From Pseudomonas kairouanensis (GTDB taxonomy: Bacteria; Pseudomonadota; Gammaproteobacteria; Pseudomonadales; Pseudomonadaceae), in assembly GCF_004682055.1 (NCBI RefSeq), contig NZ_QUZU01000052.1, positions 1-40,786 of the forward strand: DNA of 40,786 nucleotides, in the 5' to 3' direction. The notes under the pieces were generated by a model. It did not search any database. It was not told the DNA's origin and saw nothing but the letters and a program-made list of their open reading frames with translations. How positions within the stretch are numbered: position 1 is the first letter of the stretch; each line of letters starts with the position of its first letter. Positions 8,431 to 16,900 of this stretch are shown piece by piece. The position numbers and the translations under genes are program-made.

Positions 8431-9114
8431 ATGCTTGAACCCTTGTTGGCTGGTGAGAAGATCTTTGTTGTCCTGGGGGCTGCCAGCGACGCCAAGCCAT
8501 TGGACGCTTGGAGAGCCCATGCCGCTGGGGCGCCGCTGCAACCTGTCTGGGCCGGCACGGCCTATGGGGAATGGGATGAGGTGATGCCCTACGTTGGCAT
8601 CGTCGAGCCGGGCAGTGCTTTCCTCGATTGGGCCGCTTCCACCCAAGCGACGGATTGGGGGTGGCTGGCCGTATCGTCCTGCCCACTGGAAACCGTGATC
8701 GGGCACCTGCAAGGCTTGACCAAGGTCTACCTGCCCGACGGTCAGGATGTGTTTTTGCGCTTCTGGGACGGGATGCAGTTTTTGCCGATCATTGAGCAAA
8801 CAGGGGGAGAGGTGCTGCCGGTGTTCCTGCGCTACCTGATCAATGGCCAGTCGCTGAGCGTCACAACAGGCCCCATCACCGCCGCGAAAACCAGCCCTTG
8901 GTGGCGGGTACCTGCGCCGTTGCTCCAGCAACTGGCTGGGCACTCCCCTCAGACCCTGATCGACAACCTGCTGCAATGGCTCGAAGAGCAGCGCCCCGAC
9001 CTCTATAGCGCCTTCACGCCGACGACCTTGCAGCACAAGGTCGCCTACTTCGCGCGCGGCCCGGCCATCAGCGTTGAGGCGTTGGCCGACTACCTGGCCT
9101 CAGAGCTGAGTTGA
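8431..9114 (+). CDS. DUF4123 protein, type VI effector adaptor/chaperone
   Basis: DUF4123 (Tap/TEC) proteins load a specific effector onto their cognate VgrG. The 227-residue product has the family pattern: an N-terminal FVVLGAASDAKPL strand, then YVGIVEPGSAFLDWAAS, WGWLAVSSCPLETVIGHLQG, VFLRFWDG and, later, SPWWRVPAP. The ATG at 8431 is chosen over an upstream in-frame ATG (8389, inside vgrG) because AAAAGG lies 10 bases before it. Adaptor genes normally sit between vgrG and an effector gene. Here the 3' end overlaps the oppositely directed metY by 15 bases, so no effector or immunity gene follows. The cargo may be encoded elsewhere or have been lost. Confidence 0.82.
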   Translation: MLEPLLAGEKIFVVLGAASDAKPLDAWRAHAAGAPLQPVWAGTAYGEWDEVMPYVGIVEPGSAFLDWAASTQATDWGWLAVSSCPLETVIGHLQGLTKVYLPDGQDVFLRFWDGMQFLPIIEQTGGEVLPVFLRYLINGQSLSVTTGPITAAKTSPWWRVPAPLLQQLAGHSPQTLIDNLLQWLEEQRPDLYSAFTPTTLQHKVAYFARGPAISVEALADYLASELS

Positions 9115-10377
9115 ACCCAGGGCCTGCTGCAAGTCCTCGATCAGGTCTTCAATCGCCTCGATGCCCACCGACAGGCGGATCATCTCCGGCTTCACCCCCG
9201 CCTTGGCTTGCTCTAGCTCGTTCATCTGCCGGTGGGTGGTGGATGCCGGGTGGCAAGCCAGGGACTTGGCGTCGCCGATGTTCACCAGACGCTTGAAAAT
9301 TTGCAGCGCGTCATAAAAACGCACGCCCGCCTGGTAGCCGCCTTTCAAGCCGAAGGACAGGATTGCCGAGGGTTTGCCTTGCAGGTACTTGAGGGCCAAT
9401 TCGTGGTGGGGATGATCCGGCAGGCCGGCGTAGCTCACCCACTGCACTTGCGCATGGCCTTGCAGGAACTGCGCGACCTTCAGGGCATTTTCGGTATGAC
9501 GCTCCATGCGCAAGGCCAGGGTTTCCAGGCCTTGCAGCAGCAAAAAGGCGTTCATCGGCGCCAGCGCCGCGCCGGTATTGCGCAGTGGCACCGTACGGGC
9601 GCGGGCGATAAAGGCTGCCGGGCCGAATTTTTCGGTGTAGACCACGCCGTGATAGGCCGGCTCGGGGTTGTTGAGGCCGGGGAATTTCTCCGGGTAGTCG
9701 GTCCAGGGGAAGGTGCCGCTGTCGACAATCACGCCACCCAGGGAGTTGCCGTGGCCGCCGATGTATTTGGTCACCGAATGCACCACGATATCGGCGCCGA
9801 ACTGGATCGGCTTGCACAGGATCGGCGTGGCCACGGTGTTGTCCACCATCAGCGGCACGCCGCGGGCATGGGCCACCTTGGCCAAGGCCTCCAGGTCGAC
9901 GATATTGCCTGCCGGGTTGCCGATGCTTTCGCAGTACACCAGCTTGGTGTTGTCATCGATAAGCTCGGCAATAGCCTGGGCCGAGTCATCGCGGGCGAAG
10001 CGTACATCCACGCCGAAGCTGGGCAGCAAGTGCGCGAACAGGGTGTAGGTGCCGCCGTAAAGCTGCGGCGTGGTGACGATATTGTCGCCCGCCCGGGTGA
10101 GGGTCTGGATCGCGTAGTGGATCGCCGCGCTGCCGGCCGACACGGCCAGGGCTGCAATACCGCCTTCCAGCGCTGCGATGCGCTGCTCCAGCACATCGTT
10201 GGTGGGGTTCATGATGCGCGTGTAGATATTGCCCGGCACGTCCAGGTTGAACAGGTCGGCACCGTGCTGGGCGTTATCGAATTCGAAGGCGACGTTCTGG
10301 TAGATCGGCACGGCCACGGCCTTGGTGGTCGGGTCCGACTTGAAGCCGTGGTGCAGTGCGATGGTGGCGTCTTTCAT
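9100..10377 (-). CDS. metY: O-acetylhomoserine/O-succinylhomoserine sulfhydrylase (homocysteine synthase)
   Basis: This cytoplasmic PLP enzyme makes homocysteine from an activated homoserine ester and sulfide in the methionine pathway. The 425-residue product is the usual length for MetY. The PLP-binding lysine is residue 204 in HSVTKYIGGHGNS. Other family motifs are NPTNDVLEQRIAALEGG (near 57), PQLYGGTYTLF (104) and VDNTVATP (178). The start at 10377 (MKDATIALHHGFKSDP) matches the family; a longer in-frame reading to 10554 would run into the rlmJ start and adds a non-conserved arginine- and cysteine-rich stretch. GGAAGG lies about 14 bases upstream. The gene diverges from rlmJ across 175 bp, where no SAM riboswitch-like structure was recognised. 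Its stop overlaps the DUF4123 gene tail to tail. Confidence 0.93.
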   Translation of the reverse strand: MKDATIALHHGFKSDPTTKAVAVPIYQNVAFEFDNAQHGADLFNLDVPGNIYTRIMNPTNDVLEQRIAALEGGIAALAVSAGSAAIHYAIQTLTRAGDNIVTTPQLYGGTYTLFAHLLPSFGVDVRFARDDSAQAIAELIDDNTKLVYCESIGNPAGNIVDLEALAKVAHARGVPLMVDNTVATPILCKPIQFGADIVVHSVTKYIGGHGNSLGGVIVDSGTFPWTDYPEKFPGLNNPEPAYHGVVYTEKFGPAAFIARARTVPLRNTGAALAPMNAFLLLQGLETLALRMERHTENALKVAQFLQGHAQVQWVSYAGLPDHPHHELALKYLQGKPSAILSFGLKGGYQAGVRFYDALQIFKRLVNIGDAKSLACHPASTTHRQMNELEQAKAGVKPEMIRLSVGIEAIEDLIEDLQQALGSTQL

Positions 10378-10552
10378 GATTGTTATTGGCCTTCCCTGGA
10401 GAGTGGATCGCCACAATAAATCTGCTCCAACCCAGGCATTTAGATTTTTTTCAGGGTGTGGCCGGCATTTTGGGCATAAGCACCGCCCGGCACGCCGCAC
10501 TGCACCAAAGCCTGCGTAAAAGGTAAACTTCGCCCCCTGCGCAGGAGCAACC

Positions 10553-11389
10553 ATGAATTATCGTCACGCCTTTCACGCCGGCAACCACGCCGATGTCTTC
10601 AAACACCTGACCTTGACCCGCCTCATTGCCTTGATGTCGCGCAAGGAACAGCCGTTCGCCTACCTCGACACCCACGCCGGCATCGGTCTGTATGACCTGC
10701 AAGGCGACCAGGCCAACCGCACCGGTGAATACCTGGAAGGCATCGCGCGCCTGTGGGGCGAGAGCGACCTGCCGCCGCTGACCGCCGATTACATGCGCGT
10801 GCTGCACGAGATGAACCCGGACGGCCAGTTGCGCTACTACCCAGGCTCCCCGGAGCTGGCGCGCCGCCTTACCCGGCCCCAGGACCGTGTACTGCTCAAC
10901 GAAAAGCACCCGGAAGACGGCGTGCTGCTCAAGGACAACATGAAGGGTGATCGCCGCGTCAAAGTGCACCTGGGCGAAGGCTGGCATGTGCCTCGCGCCT
11001 TGCTGCCGGTGCCGGAGAAGCGCGCACTGATGCTGATCGACCCGCCGTTCGAGAAGCTCGACGAGATGCAACGCTGCGCCGCCTCCCTCAAGGAAGCCGT
11101 GAGCCGCATGCGCCAGACCGTCGCCGCTATCTGGTACCCGGTGAAAGACCAGCGCATGTTGCGCCGTTTCTACCAGGACCTGGCCGGCACCGGTGCGCCG
11201 AAGCTGCTGCGCGTGGAGTTGCTGGTGCATCCGCTGGACACGCCGAACACCCTGACCGGCTCGGGCCTGGCGATTGCCAACCCGCCGTGGGGTTTGGAGG
11301 AGGAGTTGCGTGAGCTGCTGCCGTGGTTGTCCAAGAAACTTGGGCAAACCCAGGGTGGGTGGCAGATGGATTGGCTTATCGCGGAATAA
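10553..11389 (+). CDS. rlmJ: 23S rRNA (adenine-2030 N6) methyltransferase RlmJ
   Basis: RlmJ uses S-adenosylmethionine to methylate N6 of A2030 in 23S rRNA. The 278-residue product nearly matches the E. coli length. It starts with the hallmark MNYRHAFHAGNHADVFKH, has a SAM-binding YLDTHAGIGLYDL at residues 38-49, and has the adenine N6-methylase motif DPPF at 163-166 (MLIDPPFEKLDEM). The ATG at 10553 has AGGAG about 7 bases upstream. It stands alone: metY diverges on the left and msrA converges on the right, with a REP hairpin between rlmJ and msrA. Confidence 0.95.
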   Translation: MNYRHAFHAGNHADVFKHLTLTRLIALMSRKEQPFAYLDTHAGIGLYDLQGDQANRTGEYLEGIARLWGESDLPPLTADYMRVLHEMNPDGQLRYYPGSPELARRLTRPQDRVLLNEKHPEDGVLLKDNMKGDRRVKVHLGEGWHVPRALLPVPEKRALMLIDPPFEKLDEMQRCAASLKEAVSRMRQTVAAIWYPVKDQRMLRRFYQDLAGTGAPKLLRVELLVHPLDTPNTLTGSGLAIANPPWGLEEELRELLPWLSKKLGQTQGGWQMDWLIAE

Positions 11390-11415
11390 CCAACTCTAAA
11401 GCCGAACATAGAACC

Positions 11416-11510
11416 AAATGTGGGAGGGGGCTTGCCCCCGATAGCGGTGTGTCAGTCAGTACATCTGTAACTGATACATCGCCATCGGGGGCAAGCCCCC
11501 TCCCACATTT
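11416..11510. repeat. REP/BIME-type inverted repeat 2 (GGGGGCTTGCCCCC variant)
   Basis: Perfect 27-bp arms (11416-11442 and 11484-11510) carry the second common Pseudomonas REP flavour, with GGGGGCTTGCCCCCG in place of the CGGGCTTGCTCGCG core. It lies between the converging rlmJ and msrA and could serve both as a transcription end. Confidence 0.9.
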
Positions 11511-11526
11511 GTAACTGTGCCTGGCG

Positions 11527-12174
11527 TCAGATCGGGCAAGTCACGCCTGTACCACCAATGCCGCAATAGCCCTGCGGGTTCTTCGCCAGGTACTGCTGGT
11601 GATACGCCTCGGCAAAGTACACAGTCGGCGCTTCTTCGATTTCGGTGGTAATTGCACCCAAGCCGGCCTTGGTCAATTCGCCTTGATAGGCTTCGCCACT
11701 GGCCTGCGCCGCCGCCAATTGTTCCGGCGTGGTGGCATAGATCACCGAGCGATACTGGCTGCCAATGTCATTGCCCTGGCGCATGCCCTGGGTGGGGTTG
11801 TGCAGTTCCCAGAACATCTTCAGCAGGTCTTCGTATTTCACCTTGGCCTGGTCGTATACCACCAGCACCACTTCGCTGTGGCCGGTCAGGCCCGAGCAGA
11901 CTTCTTCATAGGTCGGGTTCGGCGTAAAGCCGCCGGCATAGCCGACCACGGTGCTGACCACGCCGTCGCGCTGCCAGAACTTGCGCTCGGCGCCCCAGAA
12001 GCAGCCCAGGCCAAAGATCGCAAAGCCGACGTCATCCAGGAACGGGCCCAGCAGCGGGTTGCCGTTGACGAAGTGAGTCTCCGGCAGCGCCATCGGGGTT
12101 TCACGGCCAGGCAAAGCTTGTTCTGCAGTAGGAAGCACGTTTTTGTTCACCAGAATTTCCGAGCGTAAGACCAT
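11527..12174 (-). CDS. msrA: Peptide-methionine (S)-S-oxide reductase MsrA
   Basis: MsrA repairs oxidised methionine (the S epimer of the sulfoxide) in proteins. The 215-residue protein is of the long E. coli type. The catalytic cysteine is residue 58 in the GCFWGAERKFW signature. Two recycling cysteines sit near the C-terminus (204 in GYCGIGG and 213 in VTCPI), which points to the thioredoxin-recycled three-cysteine mechanism. Other conserved parts are VGYAGGFTPNPTYEEVC and the GHSEVVLVVYD strand. The ATG at 12174 has AGGA about 7 bases upstream. dipA lies 72 bases upstream on this strand in the same direction, so read-through from dipA is possible. Confidence 0.96.
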   Translation of the reverse strand: MVLRSEILVNKNVLPTAEQALPGRETPMALPETHFVNGNPLLGPFLDDVGFAIFGLGCFWGAERKFWQRDGVVSTVVGYAGGFTPNPTYEEVCSGLTGHSEVVLVVYDQAKVKYEDLLKMFWELHNPTQGMRQGNDIGSQYRSVIYATTPEQLAAAQASGEAYQGELTKAGLGAITTEIEEAPTVYFAEAYHQQYLAKNPQGYCGIGGTGVTCPI

Positions 12175-12246
12175 GATCAGTCCTCTCAGTCAGATTGAGT
12201 AATGTAAGAAGTCAGACCGCCAGTGTGCCCGAGTGTTACCGCACTG

Positions 12247-14940
12247 TCAGGCAATTGGCCCGCGCGGGTAGCGCTTGAGCATCTCCAGCAGCTCTGCGCC
12301 GGGGATAGGGCGGTCGAACAGGTAGCCCTGGCCCACGTCGCAACGGTGCCGGCGCAGGAACGCCAGTTGTTCGGCGGTCTCGATGCCTTCGGCCACCACC
12401 TTGAGCTTAAGGTTGTGGGCCATGGCGATCACCGCCGAGGTGATTTCCATGTCGTCCTGGTTATCCGGGATTTCGTGGATGAAGCTGCGATCGATCTTAA
12501 TGATGTCGATGGGGAATTTTTTCAAGTAGCTCAGCGACGAATAACCGGTGCCGAAGTCGTCCATGGCCAGGGTCAGGCCAAAGCTCTTCAGCTGATCCAG
12601 CTGCAGGCGCGTGTCTTCAGTGGCTTCCAGCAGCAAGCCTTCGGTCAGCTCCAACTCCAGCAGGTTGGCCGGCAGGTCTTCTTCCTTGAGGATGGTGGCA
12701 ATCGAGGCCACCAGGTCTGGGTCCGAGAACTGCTTGGGCGACAGGTTGATCGCCACCTGCAAATTGCCCATGCCGGCGGCGCTCAGTTGCTTGCTCATGC
12801 GGCAAGCCTGGCGCGCGATCCATTTGCCGATGGGGATGATCAAGCCGGTTTCTTCGGCCACGCTGATGAACTGGTCGGGGCGGATCATGCCCTTTTCCGG
12901 GTGGTTCCAGCGCAGCAGTGCTTCCATGCCCAGCAAACGACCGCTGCGCAGGCACAGCTTGGGCTGGTAGAACACGTCCAGCTCGTTTTGGGTGAGGGCG
13001 CGGCGCAGGTTGTTTTCCACGAACAGCTTGTAGCTGGCCTCGGCGTTCAGGGCCTCGGTGAATACCTGCACCTGATGTTTGCCGTTGGCCTTGGCCTTGT
13101 GCAGGGCCAGCCCGGCGTTACGCATCAGGGTCTGCGGGTCGCGGCCATGCAGCGGCGCGCAGGCCAGGCCCACGGAACCGGTAACGCTGATCAATTGGTT
13201 GTCGACGAACATCGGCTTGTCGAGGGTCGCCAACAGCTGGCAGGCGACTTGCTGGCCGGTCTCCAGGTCGGTGTCGTCCAGCAGCACGGCAAATTCGTTA
13301 CTGGCAAACCGCGCCAGGCTGCCGCCGGTACTCAGGCTGTTGCGCAGGCGCCGAGCCAGGCTGATCAGCAGCTTGTCGCCGGTCTGGTGGCCGAGGCTGT
13401 CGTTGATGCGCTTGAAGTTGTCGATGTCCACCAGCAAAAGGCTGATGGGGCTGTCGCTGTCGCGGGCAAAGCGCTCGTCAAGGTTGCGGATGAACGCCGG
13501 GCGGTTGCCCAGGTTGGTCAGGTTGTCGGTGTACGCCAGGCGTTCGATGCGCTGCTGGGCCAGCTTGGTTTGGGTGATGTCTTCGTAGATACCGATGTAG
13601 TGGGTCAACTCACGGTTGTCGCCATACACCTTGGAAATCGACAACTGGCCCCAGTAGGGTTCCAGGTTTTTGCGCCGGCTCTTGAATTCGCCCTGCCAGC
13701 TGTTGCTCTTGGCCAGGCTGGACGGCGCGTCGAACAGCAACTCGCTGAGGTTTTCCAGCGCCGGCAGTTGGGCCAGGCGGTGGCCGTGGACTTCCTCAGC
13801 GGTGTACTGGGTGATCGCGGTAAAGCTTGGGTTGACGTACTCCACCACGCCGTCGCAATTGACCAGCAGAAAGGCGTTGGCGCTTTGTTCCACGGCGCGT
13901 TGGAACAGGTGCAGGGCGCTGGTGGCGGTGCGGCGGTTGTGGTTGTTGATCACTTGCGCGAACTGGTCCGCCAGCTCACCGGCAAAGGCAATCTCGTCGG
14001 CCTGCCACAGCCGCGTGGTGCCGATTTGCTCCAGGCAGAGTACGCCGACTACCTGGCCGTCGACGCGGATGCTGGCGTCGAGCAGGGCGTGAATATCCTT
14101 GCTGCGCAGTTCGTCAGCCAGCTCGCGGGTGCGCGGGTCGCGCAGCGCATTGGTGGCATCGATGGCGCGGCTGCTGTGCAGGGCTTCCAGGTAATCCGGA
14201 AACTCACTGGCGTCGATGGGCTCGGGCAGGTAGTGCTGCTGGTCGGCGCGGGTGTACGCGGCAATCGGCACCAGGCGTTGCTCTTCGAGGTGCCAGATGC
14301 GGGCGCTGTCGACCTGGTAGATATCGCAGGCGCTGCGGGTGATCAGCTCGGCGGCTTCCTGAAGCGAGTTGGGGGTGGTGTAGCGCTGGCGGGCCAGCAA
14401 CAGGATCAACTCCTGCTGGGCGCGTACGCGTTCCAGGTGCTGCAGTTGTTCCTGCTGCGCGCGCTGGTTGAGCTCCAGGGCGATCTGCAGGCGGCTGTTC
14501 TGGCTCTCGAGGTCTGCCGTGGGGGCAGGGGGGGAGACTTCGCTGAACAGGCCGTCTACCACCATCAGGTAGCCGCGCAGGAGGTGGCGATTGTGTTGCT
14601 TATACGCCTCGCCGGTTTCCAGCACGCTCAGGGGGGCGTCGCCGGTATGCAGGGTGTAGCGCACTTGGTAGTGCGGGCTCTGGGTCAGCTGCTGTTGGAT
14701 GGTGTCGTGCAGTTGATAGCGCGCCTGGGGCTCCATCAGGCTGGCGTAGGGCGTGCCGAGCAGGGCGCACAGCTCGACCGCCGGCAGGCCGAATTGGCGT
14801 TCGCAATTGGGGTCGAGGTACAGCAAGGCCCAGCTTGCCTCATTAAGCCGCTCGAAACGCAGCATACCGAGGCGCGAAGGCACCGGTAACTGCGTCACTA
14901 CCTCGGCCGCCATACGGGCGACATCGGGTTGGCTTTTCAT
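12247..14940 (-). CDS. dipA: Cyclic di-GMP phosphodiesterase DipA (GAF-PAS-GGDEF-EAL)
   Basis: The 897-residue product matches the layout I recall for P. aeruginosa DipA/Pch (PA5017), a phosphodiesterase required for biofilm dispersal. Domains in order are a PAS-like start (about 20-130), a coiled-coil stretch (140-180), GAF (190-335), PAS (345-460), GGDEF (468-625) and EAL (640-890). The GGDEF active site reads ASNEF (546-550), so cyclase activity is not expected. The EAL site is intact: EALLRW from Glu673, then LELELTEG, AMDDFGTGYSSL, IIKIDRSF and KVVAEGIET. No membrane segment is seen, so it is probably cytosolic. Its position between msrA and aceEF also fits dipA. The start has no strong ribosome site. 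An ATG nine codons further in is possible. Confidence 0.88.
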   Translation of the reverse strand: MKSQPDVARMAAEVVTQLPVPSRLGMLRFERLNEASWALLYLDPNCERQFGLPAVELCALLGTPYASLMEPQARYQLHDTIQQQLTQSPHYQVRYTLHTGDAPLSVLETGEAYKQHNRHLLRGYLMVVDGLFSEVSPPAPTADLESQNSRLQIALELNQRAQQEQLQHLERVRAQQELILLLARQRYTTPNSLQEAAELITRSACDIYQVDSARIWHLEEQRLVPIAAYTRADQQHYLPEPIDASEFPDYLEALHSSRAIDATNALRDPRTRELADELRSKDIHALLDASIRVDGQVVGVLCLEQIGTTRLWQADEIAFAGELADQFAQVINNHNRRTATSALHLFQRAVEQSANAFLLVNCDGVVEYVNPSFTAITQYTAEEVHGHRLAQLPALENLSELLFDAPSSLAKSNSWQGEFKSRRKNLEPYWGQLSISKVYGDNRELTHYIGIYEDITQTKLAQQRIERLAYTDNLTNLGNRPAFIRNLDERFARDSDSPISLLLVDIDNFKRINDSLGHQTGDKLLISLARRLRNSLSTGGSLARFASNEFAVLLDDTDLETGQQVACQLLATLDKPMFVDNQLISVTGSVGLACAPLHGRDPQTLMRNAGLALHKAKANGKHQVQVFTEALNAEASYKLFVENNLRRALTQNELDVFYQPKLCLRSGRLLGMEALLRWNHPEKGMIRPDQFISVAEETGLIIPIGKWIARQACRMSKQLSAAGMGNLQVAINLSPKQFSDPDLVASIATILKEEDLPANLLELELTEGLLLEATEDTRLQLDQLKSFGLTLAMDDFGTGYSSLSYLKKFPIDIIKIDRSFIHEIPDNQDDMEITSAVIAMAHNLKLKVVAEGIETAEQLAFLRRHRCDVGQGYLFDRPIPGAELLEMLKRYPRGPIA

Positions 14941-15147
14941 GGGGGAGACTCACTTGAAAGAACGCGCACGGCGCCGGGCTCACGCCCTCTTTTCTGCTGC
15001 CTGGCGCAAGGTTGCATCATGCGGCGCGGGCTGACAAGAGAGGATGAAGGCTAAGTGCTATAAGGGGGTTATCGGCCGCGCGAGGGGTTTCTTCAATCGG
15101 GGTGATGGAAGGTGTACAAGCCTGTTTTTCTTGTCCAATAAACAGGC
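14941..15147. other. Intergenic region upstream of dipA, with an 8-bp inverted repeat
   Basis: The 305 bp between dipA and aceF must hold the dipA promoter, but no convincing -35/-10 pair was seen. GCCTGTTT (15120-15127) and AAACAGGC (15140-15147) form a perfect 8-bp stem just beyond the aceF terminator. It may be a backup terminator or an operator for dipA. No gene is evident. Confidence 0.4.
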
Positions 15148-15173
15148 AAAAAAAGCCCCGCCAAGTGGCGGGG
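15148..15173 (-). terminator. Rho-independent terminator of aceE-aceF
   Basis: Read on the minus strand, CCCCGCC and GGCGGGG (15156-15173, four-base loop) form a strong stem followed by a run of seven T residues (complement of 15148-15154). It lies about 70 bases after the aceF stop. Confidence 0.88.
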
Positions 15174-15245
15174 TTGAGGTACGAGCGTGGCGCTCGGAAA
15201 TCGGTACAACCAGGCCACCCCGGTGAAAGGGCGGCCCGTTGAGGT

Positions 15246-16889
15246 TTACAGCAAGATGGTACGGATGTCGTTGAGCAGTTGGCTCAGGCGCTGCGTGAAG
15301 CGTGCAGCGGCGGCGCCGTTGATCACACGGTGATCGTAGGACAGCGACAGTGGCAGCATCAGCTTCGGCTGGAACGCTTTACCGTCCCAGACCGGCTGGA
15401 TAGTGGCCTTGGACACACCCAGGATCGCCACTTCCGGCGCGTTGACGATTGGCGTGAAGCCCGTACCGCCAATGTGACCGAGGCTGGAGATGGTGAAGCA
15501 CGCGCCCTGCATGTCGTCCGGGGTGAGCTTCTTGTCGCGGGCCTTGGCAGCCAGTGCAGCGGCCTCAGCGGCCAGTTGCAGCAGGCTCTTCTGGTCGACG
15601 TTCTTGATGACCGGTACCAGCAGGCCATCTGGGGTGTCTACCGCGAAGCCGACGTTCACGTACTTCTTGCGAATGATCGCCTTGCCGCTTGGTGCCAGCG
15701 AACTGTTGAAGTCCGGCAGCTCCTTGAGCAAGTGTGCGCAGGCCTTGAGCAGCAGCGGCAGCACGGTCAGTTTCACGCCGGCCTTCTCGGCCACGGCTTT
15801 CTGCGCAACGCGGAAAGCTTCCAGGTCGGTGATGTCGGCCTGGTCGAACTGAGTGACGTGCGGGATGTTCAGCCAGCTGGCGTGCAGACCTGCCGCGCCG
15901 ATTTGCATCAGGCGGGTCATCGGCACTTCTTCGGTTTCGCCGAAGCGGCTGAAGTCCACGGTGCGGATCGGCGGAATGCCCGAACCACCGGTAGCGCCGC
16001 CGGCAGCCGGCGCTTCCTTGGCCTTTTGCATCATGTTCTTGACGTAGACCTGCACGTCTTCTTTCAGCACGCGACCGTGAGGGCCGCTGGCCGCAACGGC
16101 GCTCAGCTCGACGCCGAACTCGCGGGCCAGCTGACGCACTGCCGGGCCTGCATGAACCTTGGCGCCGCTTGGCGCAGGTGCAGCAGCCACTGGCGCCGGA
16201 GCGGCCTCAGCTTTTGCAGCAGGTGCAGGGGCGGCGGCAGCGGGTGCAGCTTCAGCCTTGGCAGCAGGAGCCGCAGCAGGTGCAGGAGCAGCAGCCGGCG
16301 CAGCGCCTTGTACTTTGAGCTTGAGGATGAAGTCACCGGTGCCGACTTCGTCTTCGAGCTTGACCGCAATGCTTTCCACCACGCCGGCAGCCGGCGAAGG
16401 GATTTCCATGGAGGCCTTGTCGGACTCCAGGGTGATCAGCGACTGGTCGGCTTCGACGGTATCGCCGACTTTAACCAGCAGCTCAATGATCTTGGCCTTG
16501 CCCGACGAACCGATATCCGGGACGTGAATGTCCTGAACAGAGGCCGCAGCAGGAGCCGCAGCCGGGGCCGCTGGGGCCTCGGCTGGCTTCTCGGCAGGCG
16601 CCGGTGCAGCAGCGGCAGCCGGAGCGGCCGCTGGCGCAGGGGCCGCATCAGCGGCACCTTCGATTTCCAGTTCCAGCAGTTCGTCGCCTTCTTTCAGGCG
16701 GTCGCCCAGCTTCACTTTCAGGCTCTTGACCACACCGGCCTTGGGAGCAGGGATTTCCATGCTCGCCTTGTCCGATTCCAGGGTCAGGATGCTCTGGTCG
16801 GCTTCGACGGTGTCGCCGACCTTCACAAATAGCTCGATTACTTCACCTTCACCGCTGCCGATGTCAGGTACGCGAATGAGTTCGCTCAC
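15246..16889 (-). CDS. aceF: Pyruvate dehydrogenase E2: dihydrolipoyllysine acetyltransferase
   Basis: E2 is the core of the pyruvate dehydrogenase complex and passes the acetyl group from E1 to CoA. The 547-residue protein has two lipoyl domains (about 1-80 and 118-195), each with the lipoylated lysine in ESDKASME (Lys41 and Lys158). Flexible Ala-Pro linkers join them. A peripheral-subunit-binding domain follows (about 245-283, AVRQLAREFGVELSAV). The catalytic domain (about 310-547) ends with DHRVINGAAAARF, where His520 is the catalytic histidine; Asn replaces the Asp of the common HRxxDG, as I recall for Azotobacter E2. It starts 11 bases after the aceE stop, so the two are one operon. No E3 (lpd) gene is adjacent. 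Confidence 0.96.
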   Translation of the reverse strand: MSELIRVPDIGSGEGEVIELFVKVGDTVEADQSILTLESDKASMEIPAPKAGVVKSLKVKLGDRLKEGDELLELEIEGAADAAPAPAAAPAAAAAPAPAEKPAEAPAAPAAAPAAASVQDIHVPDIGSSGKAKIIELLVKVGDTVEADQSLITLESDKASMEIPSPAAGVVESIAVKLEDEVGTGDFILKLKVQGAAPAAAPAPAAAPAAKAEAAPAAAAPAPAAKAEAAPAPVAAAPAPSGAKVHAGPAVRQLAREFGVELSAVAASGPHGRVLKEDVQVYVKNMMQKAKEAPAAGGATGGSGIPPIRTVDFSRFGETEEVPMTRLMQIGAAGLHASWLNIPHVTQFDQADITDLEAFRVAQKAVAEKAGVKLTVLPLLLKACAHLLKELPDFNSSLAPSGKAIIRKKYVNVGFAVDTPDGLLVPVIKNVDQKSLLQLAAEAAALAAKARDKKLTPDDMQGACFTISSLGHIGGTGFTPIVNAPEVAILGVSKATIQPVWDGKAFQPKLMLPLSLSYDHRVINGAAAARFTQRLSQLLNDIRTILL

Positions 16890-16900
16890 AAAAAATCTCC

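Noticed and set aside
12223..14889. 888-codon open frame opposite dipA
   Set aside because: Antisense shadow of a well-supported gene; low-complexity Gln/Val/Ala-rich product without motifs.
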